DNA of 64,000 nt from G958295645 sp965242735 (GCA_965242735.1 OZ251497.1:1922001-1986000); one strand, 5' to 3'; numbered from the stretch's first letter, positions 18,001 through 22,227 are shown. The notes: generated from the letters alone by a model not told the origin. A program made the numbers and translations.

Positions 18001-19824
18001 CTGCACCGCGTACCGGAACACCAGCGACGACGTGCCGTGGCCCGACACGTAGTTCGCCGTGCGTGTCGCGGACCCGATCCCCAGCGACAGGGTCGGGCGG
18101 CTACTCGACACGTCCACCGTCCTGCTGAACGTCACCGTCACATCGACTGGATCCCCCCCCTTGAACGTCGAATCCCTCGACGTCGGCGCTGCGATCGACA
18201 CGCCCGCCACTTCCGCGCCGCCGCCGTCCACTTTGTGCGCCGCGCTGTTCGCGATCGCGTGGCTCCCCAATCCCAGCCCCGCGTTCGTTGTGCTCGAGCC
18301 CGACACCAGCACCGAGCCTGCCAGCGCTCCCTCCGGGACGCTGATCCCGTCGGCGTCCATGTCCGACGCCTGCACCACGTACCGAAACACCAGCGACGAC
18401 GTGCTGTGTCCCGACACGTAGCTCGCGGCAACGGTCGACAACCCTATCCCCAACCGCAGGAAAGGCCGCTGGAAGGTGTTTTCCGACACGTCCACCGCAC
18501 CACTGAACGTCACCGTCACGTCAATCGAATCGCCCCCCGTGAACGTGGAATCGCTCGACGTCGGCGCCGCAATCGACACCCCCGTCACACCGACGCCCTG
18601 ACTGCCGTTCACCTTCGCGCGCGGATCGTTCGAAATCGCGTGGCTTCCCAGATCCAGATTCGCGTTCGTCGCGCTCGAGCCCCGAAGAGCGATCGTCCCA
18701 CCGTTCAGGGTCAGCGCGCTCGCCCCGATGCTGATCCCGTCCGAATCCATGTCTGACGCCTGGACGTAGTAGTGGAAGTAAGTCGTCGGCTGACCCGAGC
18801 CGCGAGAGTAGCTCGCCTGTCGCGCCTGAGACCCGATCGTCAATGCCAGCTGCGGAATGCCCGTCACCACGACCACACGATCCCAGCTCACTTGTATAAG
18901 GATCTCTTCGCCCACCGTGTACGTCGAGTCGGCACCGCCATACGGCCAAAGGACGAACACTCCACTCACAGACGGCGCCGTCGTCAAACTTCCGTTGACC
19001 CTGTGCGCCGCGTCGTTCATGACCGCGTGCTCTCCAAGTCCCAGCACAGCATCCACCGAACCGTCCGACGATTTGATCGTCGCGCCCGCCAGCGCATTCG
19101 TGCCTATGCTGATCCCGTCCGCGTCCATGTCCGCCACCTGGACGTAGTAGTAAAACCATATGCCGGTCGAGTTGGCCGACGAGTACCTCGCTTGCCGTGT
19201 TTGAGACCCGACCGTCAACGCCAGCTGCGGCTCCCCGGTGATGCTGATGGACCTGTCGAAGTCAACGAATACCCAGACCGCCTCCCCCAGCCCGTACGTC
19301 GAGTCGCTCGAAGGCCTACTCAAGAACTCCACGCTGCTCACCACCGGCGGGCCTGCTGTGCTGCCGTCCACCCTGTGCCCAACGCTGTTTGAAATCGCGT
19401 GGCTCCCCAACCCCAGCACCGCGCTCGTGCTCGTGCCTGACACCAGCACTCGACCGGTGCAACACAGTGCGTTCGCCGCGACGCTGATCCCGTCCTCGTC
19501 CATGTCCGACGCCTGCACCGTGTACCGGAACACCAGCGACGACGTGCCCGCGCCCGAGGCGTAATTCGCCGTACGCGTCGACGATCCGATCCCCAGCGAC
19601 AGGGTCGGCCGGTTGCTCGACACGTCCACCGTCCCGCCGAACGTCACCGTCACGTCGACCGGATCGTCTCGCTTGAACGTTGAATCGCCCGACGCCGGCA
19701 CCGCGATCGACACGCTACTCACAGAAGCCGCTTGGCTGCCCTTTACCGTGTGCGGCGCTACAACCAACAGCGCCAAAGCCAGCACAACGACGACCTGATT
19801 TGGCCACCAAATCCTCGGCAACAT
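1..19824 (-). CDS. Giant surface protein with SwmB-like, cadherin and Ig-like repeats (3' end outside window)
   Basis: Probable giant adhesin-like exported protein. The minus frame is open from ATG 19,824 to base 1, at least 6,608 codons, with no in-frame stop at any of the places I translated along it. Residues 1-32 form a signal peptide (MLPRIWWPNQ then a Val/Leu/Ala core). From about residue 30 to 6,143 there are about 48 tandem units of ~126 residues. Each has a SGD-x-Y/F start, a 'VTVTFS..V.V.G.P.L.L.IG' strand pattern, 'YASGSGT..L.F.Y.V', an acidic D-x-D-x-D-G motif, 'L.L.GG.I' and a closing HKVDG. This resembles the SWM repeat of cyanobacterial SwmB-type giants (from memory). Residues ~6,150-6,545 hold four cadherin repeats (AFELAEN, PVVLGTVEASDPD, LFAVDASSGEVRY, VTVTDVNEAPSF). 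The last residues begin another Ig-like domain (SAYFRDPDGDVLAY). It starts 9 bp after the upstream surface gene, so co-expression is likely. The natural C-terminus is unknown. Confidence 0.9.
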   Translation of the reverse strand, partial: MLPRIWWPNQVVVVLALALLVVAPHTVKGSQAASVSSVSIAVPASGDSTFKRDDPVDVTVTFGGTVDVSSNRPTLSLGIGSSTRTANYASGAGTSSLVFRYTVQASDMDEDGISVAANALCCTGRVLVSGTSTSAVLGLGSHAISNSVGHRVDGSTAGPPVVSSVEFLSRPSSDSTYGLGEAVWVFVDFDRSISITGEPQLALTVGSQTRQARYSSANSTGIWFYYYVQVADMDADGISIGTNALAGATIKSSDGSVDAVLGLGEHAVMNDAAHRVNGSLTTAPSVSGVFVLWPYGGADSTYTVGEEILIQVSWDRVVVVTGIPQLALTIGSQARQASYSRGSGQPTTYFHYYVQASDMDSDGISIGASALTLNGGTIALRGSSATNANLDLGSHAISNDPRAKVNGSQGVGVTGVSIAAPTSSDSTFTGGDSIDVTVTFSGAVDVSENTFQRPFLRLGIGLSTVAASYVSGHSTSSLVFRYVVQASDMDADGISVPEGALAGSVLVSGSSTTNAGLGLGSHAIANSAAHKVDGGGAEVAGVSIAAPTSRDSTFKGGDPVDVTVTFSRTVDVSSSRPTLSLGIGSATRTANYVSGHGTSSLVFRYAVQASDVDANGISVAADALCCTGRVLVSGRSTNAGLGLGSHAILNSAAHKVDGSTVGRPVVRGVQFENTPVSASTYELGEEITVSVEFDRPISATGSPRLALTIGSQTRQANYYAYSSRSLHFVYDVQASDVDADGISVGTSALSLNGGTITSSSDGSVNAVLGLGSHAVTNDAARKVNGGVATAPSVRDMGFVSTPASDSTYELGERIDVTVFFDRGISYTGAPQLALTIGSRTRQANIFFTSSTKSLQFRYYVQVSDMDSDGISIGATALTLNGGTIALLGSSATNANLALWEHTNDAAHKVNGSLATAPSVSDAHVFDGGTDLTYTLGEEVVAQVDWDRVVEVTGTPQLALTIGSRTRQASYYDGSGTQSIFFRYYVQASDMDSDGISVGASALSLNGGTIALRGSSATSANLGLGSHAISNDPRAKVNGGQGVGVTGVSIAAPASGDSTFKGGDPIDVTVTFSGAVDVSSPRPFLRLGIGSSTRTASYVSGTGTSSLLFRYAVQSSDADADGISVAEGALCCLGRVLVSGSSTTDAGLGLGSHAISNSGAHKVDGSTAGAPVVSGVRFTSMPASDSTYELGEAIEVLVEFDRPISSTGSPQLALTIASQTRQANIFFTSSTKSLQFRYDVHASDMDADGISIGARALALNGGTITLRGSSATNANLGLGSHAVTNDAAHKVNGSLATAPSVSRVEFTSTPASDSTYELGEQIDLLVDFDRGISVTGAPQLALTIGSRTQQASANGWSSSGRLWFRYFVQASDMDSDGISVGASALSLNGGTIALLGSSATNANLGLGEHAVANDAVHKVNGSLATAPSVSGVFVRGPYGGADSTYTVGEEILIQVSWDRVVVVTGTPQLALTIGSQTRQASYSRGSGQPTTYFHYYVQASDMDSDGISIGASALSLNGGTIALRGSSATNANLDLGSSAISNFPFAKVNGSQGVGVTGVSIAAPASGDSTFKGGDPIDVTVTFSGAVDVSSNRPPILSLGIGSSTRTASYVSGTGTSSLLFRYAVQSSDADADGISVAEGALCCLGRVLVSGSSTTDAGLGLGSHAISNSGAHKVDGSTAGAPVVSGVEFASTPASDSTYGLGELVYITVEFDRPISSTGSPQLALTIGSQTRQARSWSYGRDRLSFRYDIQASDMDSDGISIGASALSLNGGTITLQSDRSVNAVLGFGEHAVANDAVHKVNGSLATAPSVSGVGLLWPYGGTDSTYTLGEEISIRVHWDRAVEVTGTPQLVLAIGSRTRQASYDQRSSSITGTEFRYYVQASDMDSDGISVGASALSLNGGTIALRGSSATSANLGLGNHAISNYPRAKVNGGQGVGVTGVSIAAPASGDSTFKGGDAIDVTVTFRGAVDVSSNRPFLRLGVGSSTRRAGYVSGHGTSSLVFRYTVQSSDADADGISVAEGALCCRGRVLVSGTDTDAGLGLGSHAISNSGAHKVDGSTAGAPVVSGVRFTSMPASDSTYELGEAMEISVEFDRSIRITGEPQLALTIGSQTRQANLIGWGYDDLRFSYAVQASDVDADGISVGASALALNGGTITSFDGSANAALGLGEHAVANDGAHKVNGGVATAPSVSGVEITSTPRSDSTYERGERIDLTVAFDRPVAVTGAPQLALTIGLQTRQAAYASGTGTKSLVFQYTVTETDTDSDGLSVGVNALALNSGTINLAAAGTTAATLGLGTHVITNAAAHKVDGNQATAPSVDRVAFLRTPTSDSTYTLGEEVRVAVYWDRAVVVMGTPQLALTIGSQTRQASYYAGGDYSTSFRYYVQASDTDSDGISVGASALTLNGGTINDAATGSAAVSDLGAHAVTNDAAHKVNGGMATAPSVNGVNFAWPRGGADSTYTLGQEVLVGVFWDRLVEVTGTPQLGLTIGSQTRQASYYAGGGYSTSFRYYVQASDMDSDGIGVGASALSLNGGMIALRGSSATNANLGLGEHAISNDLRTKVDGSQVLAPFVREVRVSGRSCPETGDTCELGDKIVAYADYRASSTPLEVTGTPQMAIVVGGQTRYANYDAIETANTTAIVLYFSYFVQSSDRDENGIHIPANALRLNGGTIRIRGTQTDASIAHAGTPPDADTKVDGSRTSAPEVRGVVIASRPASGDTYELSENIRVQVRFSRGVAVTGTPRLALTVGSQTRQASYASGTDTERLEFSYAVQSSDTDVDGISVGASALSLNGGTITLAGASTAASLSLGAHAIANDAAHKVDGSQGPPGVSAVSIGSPPVGDTFERGDTIVATVTFNKAVDVTGAPQLALAIGSTTKQAAYASGTGTAELVFRYVVASGDADADGLSIAADALSLNGGTIDVAGGTVDAALGLDSHAIVNSAGHKVAGGTFTAASVSGVAVSSAPAAGDSTYGLGERIEATVTFSRRVSVTGTPRLALFVGTDTVQADYASGTGTKALAFGYTVVASDTDADGIGIGAAALTLNGGAIADARDGATAASLGLGAHAIANDAAHKVAGSQGPPGVSAVSIGSPPVGDTFERGDTVITTVTFNKAVDVTGAPQLALAIGSATRQAAYASGTGTAELVFRYVVASGDADADGISIAAGALALNGGTIDVAGGTVDAALGLDSHAIVNSAGHKVAGGTFTASSVSGVAMSSSPAAGDSTYGLGERIEATVTFSRRVSVTGTPRLALFVGADTVQADYASGTGTTSLVFGYTVVASDTDADGIGIGAAALALNGGAIADARDGATAASLGLGAHAIANDAAHKVDGSQGPPGVSAVTIGSPPVGDTFERGDTIVATVTFNKAVDVTGAPQLALAIGSATKQGAYASGTGTTELVFRYMVASGDADADGLSIAADALALNGGTIDVAGGTVDAVLGLDSHAIVNSAGHKVAGGTFTAASVSGVAVSSAPAAGDSTYVLGERIEATVTFSRRVSVTGTPRLALTIGSRTRQAAYASGTGSTALVFGYTVVAADADMDGISIGAAALALNGGAIADARDGATAASLGLGANAIANDAAHKVDGSQGPPGVSAVSIGSPPVGDTFERGDTVITTVTFNKAVDVTGAPQLALAIGSATKQAAYASGTGTAELVFRYVVVSGDADADGISIAADALGLNGGTIDVAGGTTDAVLGLGGAAVTNSAGHKVAGGTLTATSVSGVAVSSSPAAGDSTYVLGERIEATVTFSRRVSVTGTPLLALTMGSQTRQATYASGTGTKALVFGYTVVASDTDMDGLGIGAAALALNGGAIADARDGSTAASLGLGAHAIANDAAHKVDGSQGPPGVSAVTIGLPPVGDTFERGDTIVATVTFNKAVDVTGAPQLALAIGSATRQAAYASGTGTTELVFRYVVASGDADPDGLSIAADALGLNGGTIDVAGGTTDAVLGLGGAAVTNSAGHKVAGGTFTAAEVSGASITSTPAGASTYGLSERIEVTLTFNRAVDVTGTPQLALEIGAQTRQADYASGTGTRSLVFGYVVVAGDADANGIAVGAGALTLNGGTVADARDGTTAANLGLGSNAIADAAAHKVDGSQGPPGVSGLLIGSPDVSDTFERGDTVIATVTFNKAVDVTGTPQLALSIGSATKQAAYASGSGTVSLQFRYLVVQADVDTDGVSIGADALSLNGGTIDVAGGTTDAVLDLGAHAVSNSAGHKVAGGSFTASSVTGVGFASSPGTGDTYGLGERIKVEVAFARAVAVTGVPQLALTVGSQTRQADYASGAGTKTLTFSYTVVIGDADSDGIGIGTSALALNGGAIADARDGSTAAGLGLGSNAIANDAAHKVDGNQGPPGVSGLVIGSPDVSDTFERGEQIEVTVTFNKAVDVTGTPQLALTIGSATRQADYASGTGTTALVFRYTVQSSDADTDGISIAADALGLNGGTIDVSGGTTDAVLGLGASAIVNSANHKVAGGTFTAASVSAVAVTSEPSSDSTYGRTEQIDVEVSFTRRVTVTGAPQLALTIGSTARHAAYTSGTGSNALTFRYTVTATDADTDGLSIGASALALNGGTISDARGGTGAAASLGLGANAIADAAAHKVDGNRGPPGVTSLSINSPTVGDTFERGETIEVSLVFNRSVDVTGTPQLALAIGAPTRQAAYASGTGTDTLVFGYVVAANDADSDGISIGTSALALSGGTIKVAGGTLDATLALPSAAAVSNSAGHKVTGTFTTPAVSGVMVSSAPSSGQTYQLGESIEVKVAFSRPVMVTGAPLLALSIGSATRQAGYESASSTADTLAFGYSVRPEDADADGISIAGSALTLNGGAIADVRPGATPASLGLGTHAIANAAAHKVAGSQGPPGVVGLSVAAPPVSTTFERGDTIVATVTFNKAVDVSGTPQLALSIGSATKQASYASGTGTASLIFRYVVVSGDADADGISISSNALALNAGAIDVAGGTTDALLSLERQAFSNSAGLRVSGATFSAASVSGVAIASAPASDSTYGLSEQIEVEVTFVRAVGVSGTPQLALTIGTETRQAVYVRGTGTPTLAFRYAVTLSDSDANGLSIGSGALGLNGGTINDARDGSTAAGLALGAHAIRDASAHKVDGSRGPPGVAGVSIGAPPVGDTFERGDTVVATVTFNKAVDVTGAPQLALAIGSATKQANYASGGGTASLVFRYLVVQADVDADGISIGASALALNGGTVDVSGGTVDAQLSLGAHAIANSTNHKVAGGTFTASSPDAVTITTAPASSGTYGLGERIEVAVMFPRTITVTGVPQLALTVGTETRQADYASGTGTKTLTFAYTVAAGDADTDGIGVAAGALALNGGAVADGRDGTTAAGLGLGTHAIANAAGHRVDATRGPPGVMSVSIAPPPVGMTFERGDEIVVTVTFNKAVRATGTPSLALGIGSATRQADYADGSGTEALAFRYVVASGDADADGLSIGAAALSLNGGTIKAWSGAVDAVLSLGGHAISNSASHKVAGGTFTASSPSGARLTSAPASGDTYGLSERVEVEVAFERPVVVTGTPQLAVGIGSAARQAGYASGSGTTALRFAYVVAAGDADTDGISVGASALALNGGTIVDARDGSTAAGLGLGSNTIANASAHKVDGSVEGSPVVAGVRMASRPSNGRAYGLGEEIRVAVRFDRAVAVTDVPQLALTIGSQTRQAAYAGGSGTAELEFAYLVQASDADANGIGMSAGALSLNGGTLVVAGGSAAAALSLGGHAIANARGHAVAGAQEDAPVVTGVRMRSSPATGATYALSERVAVAVTFGRPVTVTGTPQLALGIGTATRPAAYASGSGTPELTFGYVVAATDTDADGVSVAADALSLNGGAITIAGGSAAAALALGAHALSNVAGHLVDGSVEAVPAVAGVTPASTPIGGAYERGETIRVHVRFDRAVVVTGTPELALTIGAESRMARFVRVVGYGAGASAAMLGEVLEFAYVVQASDADADGIGVDAGALALNGGAITLHGGTAVAGLSLGSHARSNLAGHVVDGSVVSPPVVADVEVSMPGESGHWRSGEVIELAIVFDRPVLVAGRPQLALSIGSSTARAELASASGRRVEFSYQVRSGDRAPNGIGLPAGALDLNGGEIVSAADGSTAAALSLGSHAFANDPSRPVDGGGRKPRPPGRPPEFEKSSYAFELAENMAGPVVLGTIKAVDPDEGDYRITYVLSKDGGGLFDVDQKTGEVRYMGGGEDHESKPDEHVLVAAAMDVSRRWSEAEIVVSVTNVNEVPSFAQDSWAFELAENTPGPVVLGTVEASDPDEGDAVSYRLASGGGGLFAVDASSGEVRYVGGGEDYESVVGVHELVVEAIDKGGLQTTAAATVTVADVGEAPWFGQDSWAFELAENTPGPVVLGTVEASDPDDGDAVSYRLVPEGDGLFAVDASSGEVRYAGDGEDYETGPVEHALVVEATDGDSLSARADVVVTVTDVNEAPSFAQDSWAFELAENQAGPVVVGVVEASDVDAGDVLAYSLVSGGGGLFEVDASSGEVRYVGGGEDYESGSPTFELGLRATDEGGLTAEAGATVAVLDVNEAPEAVGSVPSQRLEVGGAPAQQELSAYFRDPDGDVLAYAVESSASEVASVAVTSGVLEIAP
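190..1380 (-). repeat. Four tandem cadherin repeats within the giant protein
   Basis: Four ~300-bp units begin near 1,380, 1,090, 790 and 490 (minus strand). Each encodes AFELAEN, then GPVVLGTVEASDPD (or KAVDPDEGD, EASDVDAGD), a LF-V-D--SGEVRY segment with GGGEDYE, and the VTVTDVNEAPSF linker. LAEN, DPD, DxNExP and DYE are the calcium-site signatures of cadherin domains. They follow the SWM-like array directly through a short Pro/Arg-rich hinge. Confidence 0.9.
3230..11500 (-). repeat. Higher-order array of two-domain (759-762 bp) supermodules
   Basis: Within this stretch two repeat flavours alternate. One is marked by 'accgccttgttgaac' (about 3,628, 4,388, 5,146, 6,668, 7,428, 8,189, 8,950, 9,711, 10,471, 11,234). 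The other is marked by 'gtgcccgtcac' and its variants at 6,272, 7,031, 7,790, 8,549, 9,311, 10,073 and 10,835, with spacings of 759, 759, 759, 762, 762 and 762. The exact periodicity and near-identical text of the last copies indicate recent amplification by whole 253- or 254-residue pairs. Confidence 0.85.
13440..19640 (-). repeat. Higher-order array with Cys-Cys-marked units about every 1.5 kb
   Basis: A distinctive unit encodes Ala/Glu-Leu-Cys-Cys before its GRVLVSG segment, where other units read L-N-G-G-T-I. Its CysCys codons lie near 13,746, 14,895, 16,431, 17,945 and 19,457. Spacings are 1,149, 1,536, 1,514 and 1,512 bp, that is three and then four basic units. Sequence around 14,768-15,034 and 16,304-16,570 is almost identical by eye, showing recent duplication or gene conversion. 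Confidence 0.8.
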
Positions 19825-19833
19825 TTGACTGCC

Positions 19834-22227
19834 CTATCCTACAAGGCCCAGAAACTCACCAATCAGGAGCACCCTTGTAGTGGACGGTATTTTTCGCTTT
19901 CCTGCAGGCCAATCGAATTCTTGTTCAGCCACCACCAGCACTCCAAACGGCTTCTTCTTGCCGTTGTCGCGACGATCTGACACGGCAACAAGATCAATGG
20001 AGGCTCTCCAAAACATCCGCGCGCGGGTATCCGCAAAGACTCCGCTGTTCGCCACATGGAGTTCTCCCAATGCGCGCTTCGCCTTCCATCTGCCGTTGTA
20101 CCGAAATCCGAATCCCATGTCAAGCATGGGCTCCGTTGCCACGTAGTCAATCAAATCCCGGTCGTCCACATCGAAGAACTGCAAAGTCAGACCCAGATCG
20201 ATCTTTGTGCTCCATACGCCGACCCCGTTGTCGGTCAGGACAGCGGTCCGTTCACTTTCGGTGCGGTCTTCTGTCTTGGCACGCACTTTTGTTCGTATCA
20301 TAGTATCCAACACACGCTCTTGGCCAACTGACAAGAACGAAGCAATGCGATAGTTCTTCCAATATTTCTTGACGGTCAGGCCGTAATAGAATCCGCGAGT
20401 CGAATGAACCAACGTGTTCTTCAAACTTGTCTCGTCATGACTGCAGACGCAATCTGCAGAGTCCGTGAGTGACCAGATGGCAAACACGGGTGCCAATCCC
20501 ATGCCGCCGTGAAAGACGAAGTTTCTGTAGCTCTTTGTATGCCATACTATGTCGTACATTGCCTTCGTGAGGTTTTCATCTTGACCATTCACATAACCAT
20601 TACGCGATGCGTCAGAAAAACTGGGGCCAACTCGAACGTGAGCGTCCATGCGCTTGAACAGTCCGTTTTTTCTCAGAAGCTCTTCCAGATCGTCGCCGAT
20701 TTCAGCGATCTGATCTTCTTGAACCTTGATTTCGGCATCTTTCTTCAGTTTCTTGTATTTTTGATGCGCCTCGATCAAGAAATCATCTACAATTATCAAT
20801 CTATGAATGGAATCGGTCTTCGATTCACATGGAATGCTGACCTGTCGTCCCAGGCTTAGCCTGCCCAAAGCATCTTGAATATGCGTCCTGTTGAGAACGT
20901 TGACGCTGTCGCGCGACGATGTCGCGGTCGAGCACTTGAGCCGTCTATTGAGGGTATCTTGCTTCGGCCGAAGTATTCGTTCTCGTTGGAAGGCGGCAAC
21001 GACGAGTCGCAAGTCGCAATACGGCAACGCCATCTCCCATTTTTCGATCTTGTCGCAGGTGATTCGAGAATCGCCTGCGGACGGCATTGATGGGACATTC
21101 GATTCGGACTTAGCCGCTTGGCTTCCTTTCACTCGGTGTTTGGCGGCCCTTATGGTCGCAAGCGATCCGAGAGCTACGTTGGCGGTGGTCGTGTTGCTTC
21201 CCCGCAACGTGATGGCGGCCCCTTTGGTCAACGTGAGAGACCCGATGCCGATTCCGTCGGCGTCGGCATCTTCCGTCTGCACTACGTACTCGAAGATCGC
21301 CGACGCGTTCCCCGCCACGCAGACGGCGCAGTACTTCGCTTGCCGTACCCGGTCGCCGATCGTCAAGGCGAGAGTGGGCATGCCGGCAACGACGACCGAC
21401 CGATCGAACTCCACTTGGATCGCGATCCGCTCGCCGGCTTGGTAGGCATCTCCGCTCGGCGCGCTATTGAACGTCACACGGCTTACCTTCGGGGGCGTCT
21501 TTAGACTTCCATCAACCTTGTGGCTCGATGGGACGTAGTTCAGGACTGAGAGATCAGCGTCCGCCGATCCTACCGCGGCCTTTATCGCGCCTCCGTTCAG
21601 GACAAGTGCGGAGGAGCCCGCGAGGGTGATGCTGTCTGGAGCCGCGTCCGAGCTGTGCACGGTATACTCGAACTCCATCCAGCTTTGCCGAGCCGGACAT
21701 CCCGGGCAGCGGTACGGCGCTGCCCGCCCGAATCCCAGCACAAGCTTCGGCGACCCAGTGACCACCACCGGCGAGCTGAACTCGACCCGGAGGACAATCG
21801 TTTCTCCCACCTGGTAGGTGTCCCCGCTTACGGGCGTGCTCGTGACGCTCACTTCGGTCACGCGCGGCCCCGCCGTGTCTTGGCCTGGGGCCCACCGGAC
21901 CCGGCTGGAAAGAACGCCCCGAATCGCTACGTGGCGACCGTCCCCCGACGTGACGGAAAACGCAGGCAGGCCATGGCCAGCAGTGGGGTGCAGTGGATCA
22001 GCAACCGCATCCCCGTTGTAAGTCGTTGACTTACTTGGACTTACGTAATCGGGGGGGGGGGGGGGGGGGGCGGACGCCGACGCGGCCAGCGGCAACGTCA
22101 CGATCGTGAGAGCCGTGGCACGAGACGCGATCAAGGACACCAGTCGGGAGCCTGCGGACCGCCGGAAGCGGCCGGAGCCGGATGCCTGAAGCGAAGGGGC
22201 TGGTGCGCTGGGGGGAAGCTGGAGCAT
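19834..22227 (-). CDS. Exported protein with two SWM-like repeats and a low-GC C-terminal domain of unknown function
   Basis: I do not recognise a named family for the whole protein. After a signal-peptide-like stretch (VSLIASR then ALTIVTLPLAASASA) comes a poly-Pro run coded by a 20-base C tract. Two SWM-like repeats follow (VTEVSVTSTPVSGDTYQ..., VSRVTFNSAPSGDAYQ...), in which the usual YASG segment is replaced by CPGC and CAVC. A third repeat start (HRVKGSQAA) breaks off into a ~420-residue module coded at clearly lower GC. This module has a Lys/Glu-rich helical part and ends in alternating hydrophobic/aromatic strands (MGFGFRYNG, GVLVVAEQEFDW) that could be an outer-membrane barrel (inference). 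The start is uncertain: ATG 22,227 is used, with in-frame alternatives at 22,314 and GTG 22,140. Nine bases separate its stop from the giant gene. Confidence 0.75.
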   Translation of the reverse strand: MLQLPPSAPAPSLQASGSGRFRRSAGSRLVSLIASRATALTIVTLPLAASASAPPPPPPDYVSPSKSTTYNGDAVADPLHPTAGHGLPAFSVTSGDGRHVAIRGVLSSRVRWAPGQDTAGPRVTEVSVTSTPVSGDTYQVGETIVLRVEFSSPVVVTGSPKLVLGFGRAAPYRCPGCPARQSWMEFEYTVHSSDAAPDSITLAGSSALVLNGGAIKAAVGSADADLSVLNYVPSSHKVDGSLKTPPKVSRVTFNSAPSGDAYQAGERIAIQVEFDRSVVVAGMPTLALTIGDRVRQAKYCAVCVAGNASAIFEYVVQTEDADADGIGIGSLTLTKGAAITLRGSNTTTANVALGSLATIRAAKHRVKGSQAAKSESNVPSMPSAGDSRITCDKIEKWEMALPYCDLRLVVAAFQRERILRPKQDTLNRRLKCSTATSSRDSVNVLNRTHIQDALGRLSLGRQVSIPCESKTDSIHRLIIVDDFLIEAHQKYKKLKKDAEIKVQEDQIAEIGDDLEELLRKNGLFKRMDAHVRVGPSFSDASRNGYVNGQDENLTKAMYDIVWHTKSYRNFVFHGGMGLAPVFAIWSLTDSADCVCSHDETSLKNTLVHSTRGFYYGLTVKKYWKNYRIASFLSVGQERVLDTMIRTKVRAKTEDRTESERTAVLTDNGVGVWSTKIDLGLTLQFFDVDDRDLIDYVATEPMLDMGFGFRYNGRWKAKRALGELHVANSGVFADTRARMFWRASIDLVAVSDRRDNGKKKPFGVLVVAEQEFDWPAGKRKIPSTTRVLLIGEFLGLVG
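19840..21090. other. Low-GC island within the surface-protein locus
   Basis: This segment is visibly poorer in G+C (near half) than its surroundings (about two thirds). It codes for the C-terminal module of the upstream surface gene. On one side the code reads HRVKGSQAA...PSAGDS, near 21,070-21,130. Just beyond the other side, after the new signal peptide, it reads HTVKGSQAA...PASGDS, near 19,685-19,765. The two share the 12-base block agccaagcggct. This is consistent with a module inserted into a repeat of a once longer gene. Confidence 0.6.
22051..22070 (-). repeat. 20-base poly-C homopolymer inside coding sequence (candidate phase-variation tract)
   Basis: Twenty consecutive G on the plus strand (C on the coding strand) encode six prolines immediately after the predicted signal peptide of the 19,834-22,227 gene. 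A change of one or two bases would shift the frame and stop export of the product. Long homopolymers are classic slipped-strand sites. A sequencing or assembly length error is also possible. Confidence 0.8.

Larger units (their letters stand above)
1395..19730 (-). repeat. About 48 tandem ~380-bp coding repeats (SWM-like)
   Basis: The HKVDG-coding boundary (tccaccttgtg on the plus strand, with variants) recurs roughly every 370-390 bp, for example near 2,979, 3,360, 6,780, 7,540, 9,823, 13,655, 16,337 and 19,363. I counted 46 such boundaries from 2,218 upward, plus two more divergent ones near 1,811 and 1,440. Units keep the reading frame throughout. They fall into two higher-order arrays, separated by one divergent unit near 11,720-12,130. 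Confidence 0.9.

Noticed and set aside
1395..19730. CRISPR-like regular repeats
   Set aside because: The period is about 380 bp, the repeats are coding and contiguous, and there are no short repeat/unique spacer units or cas genes.
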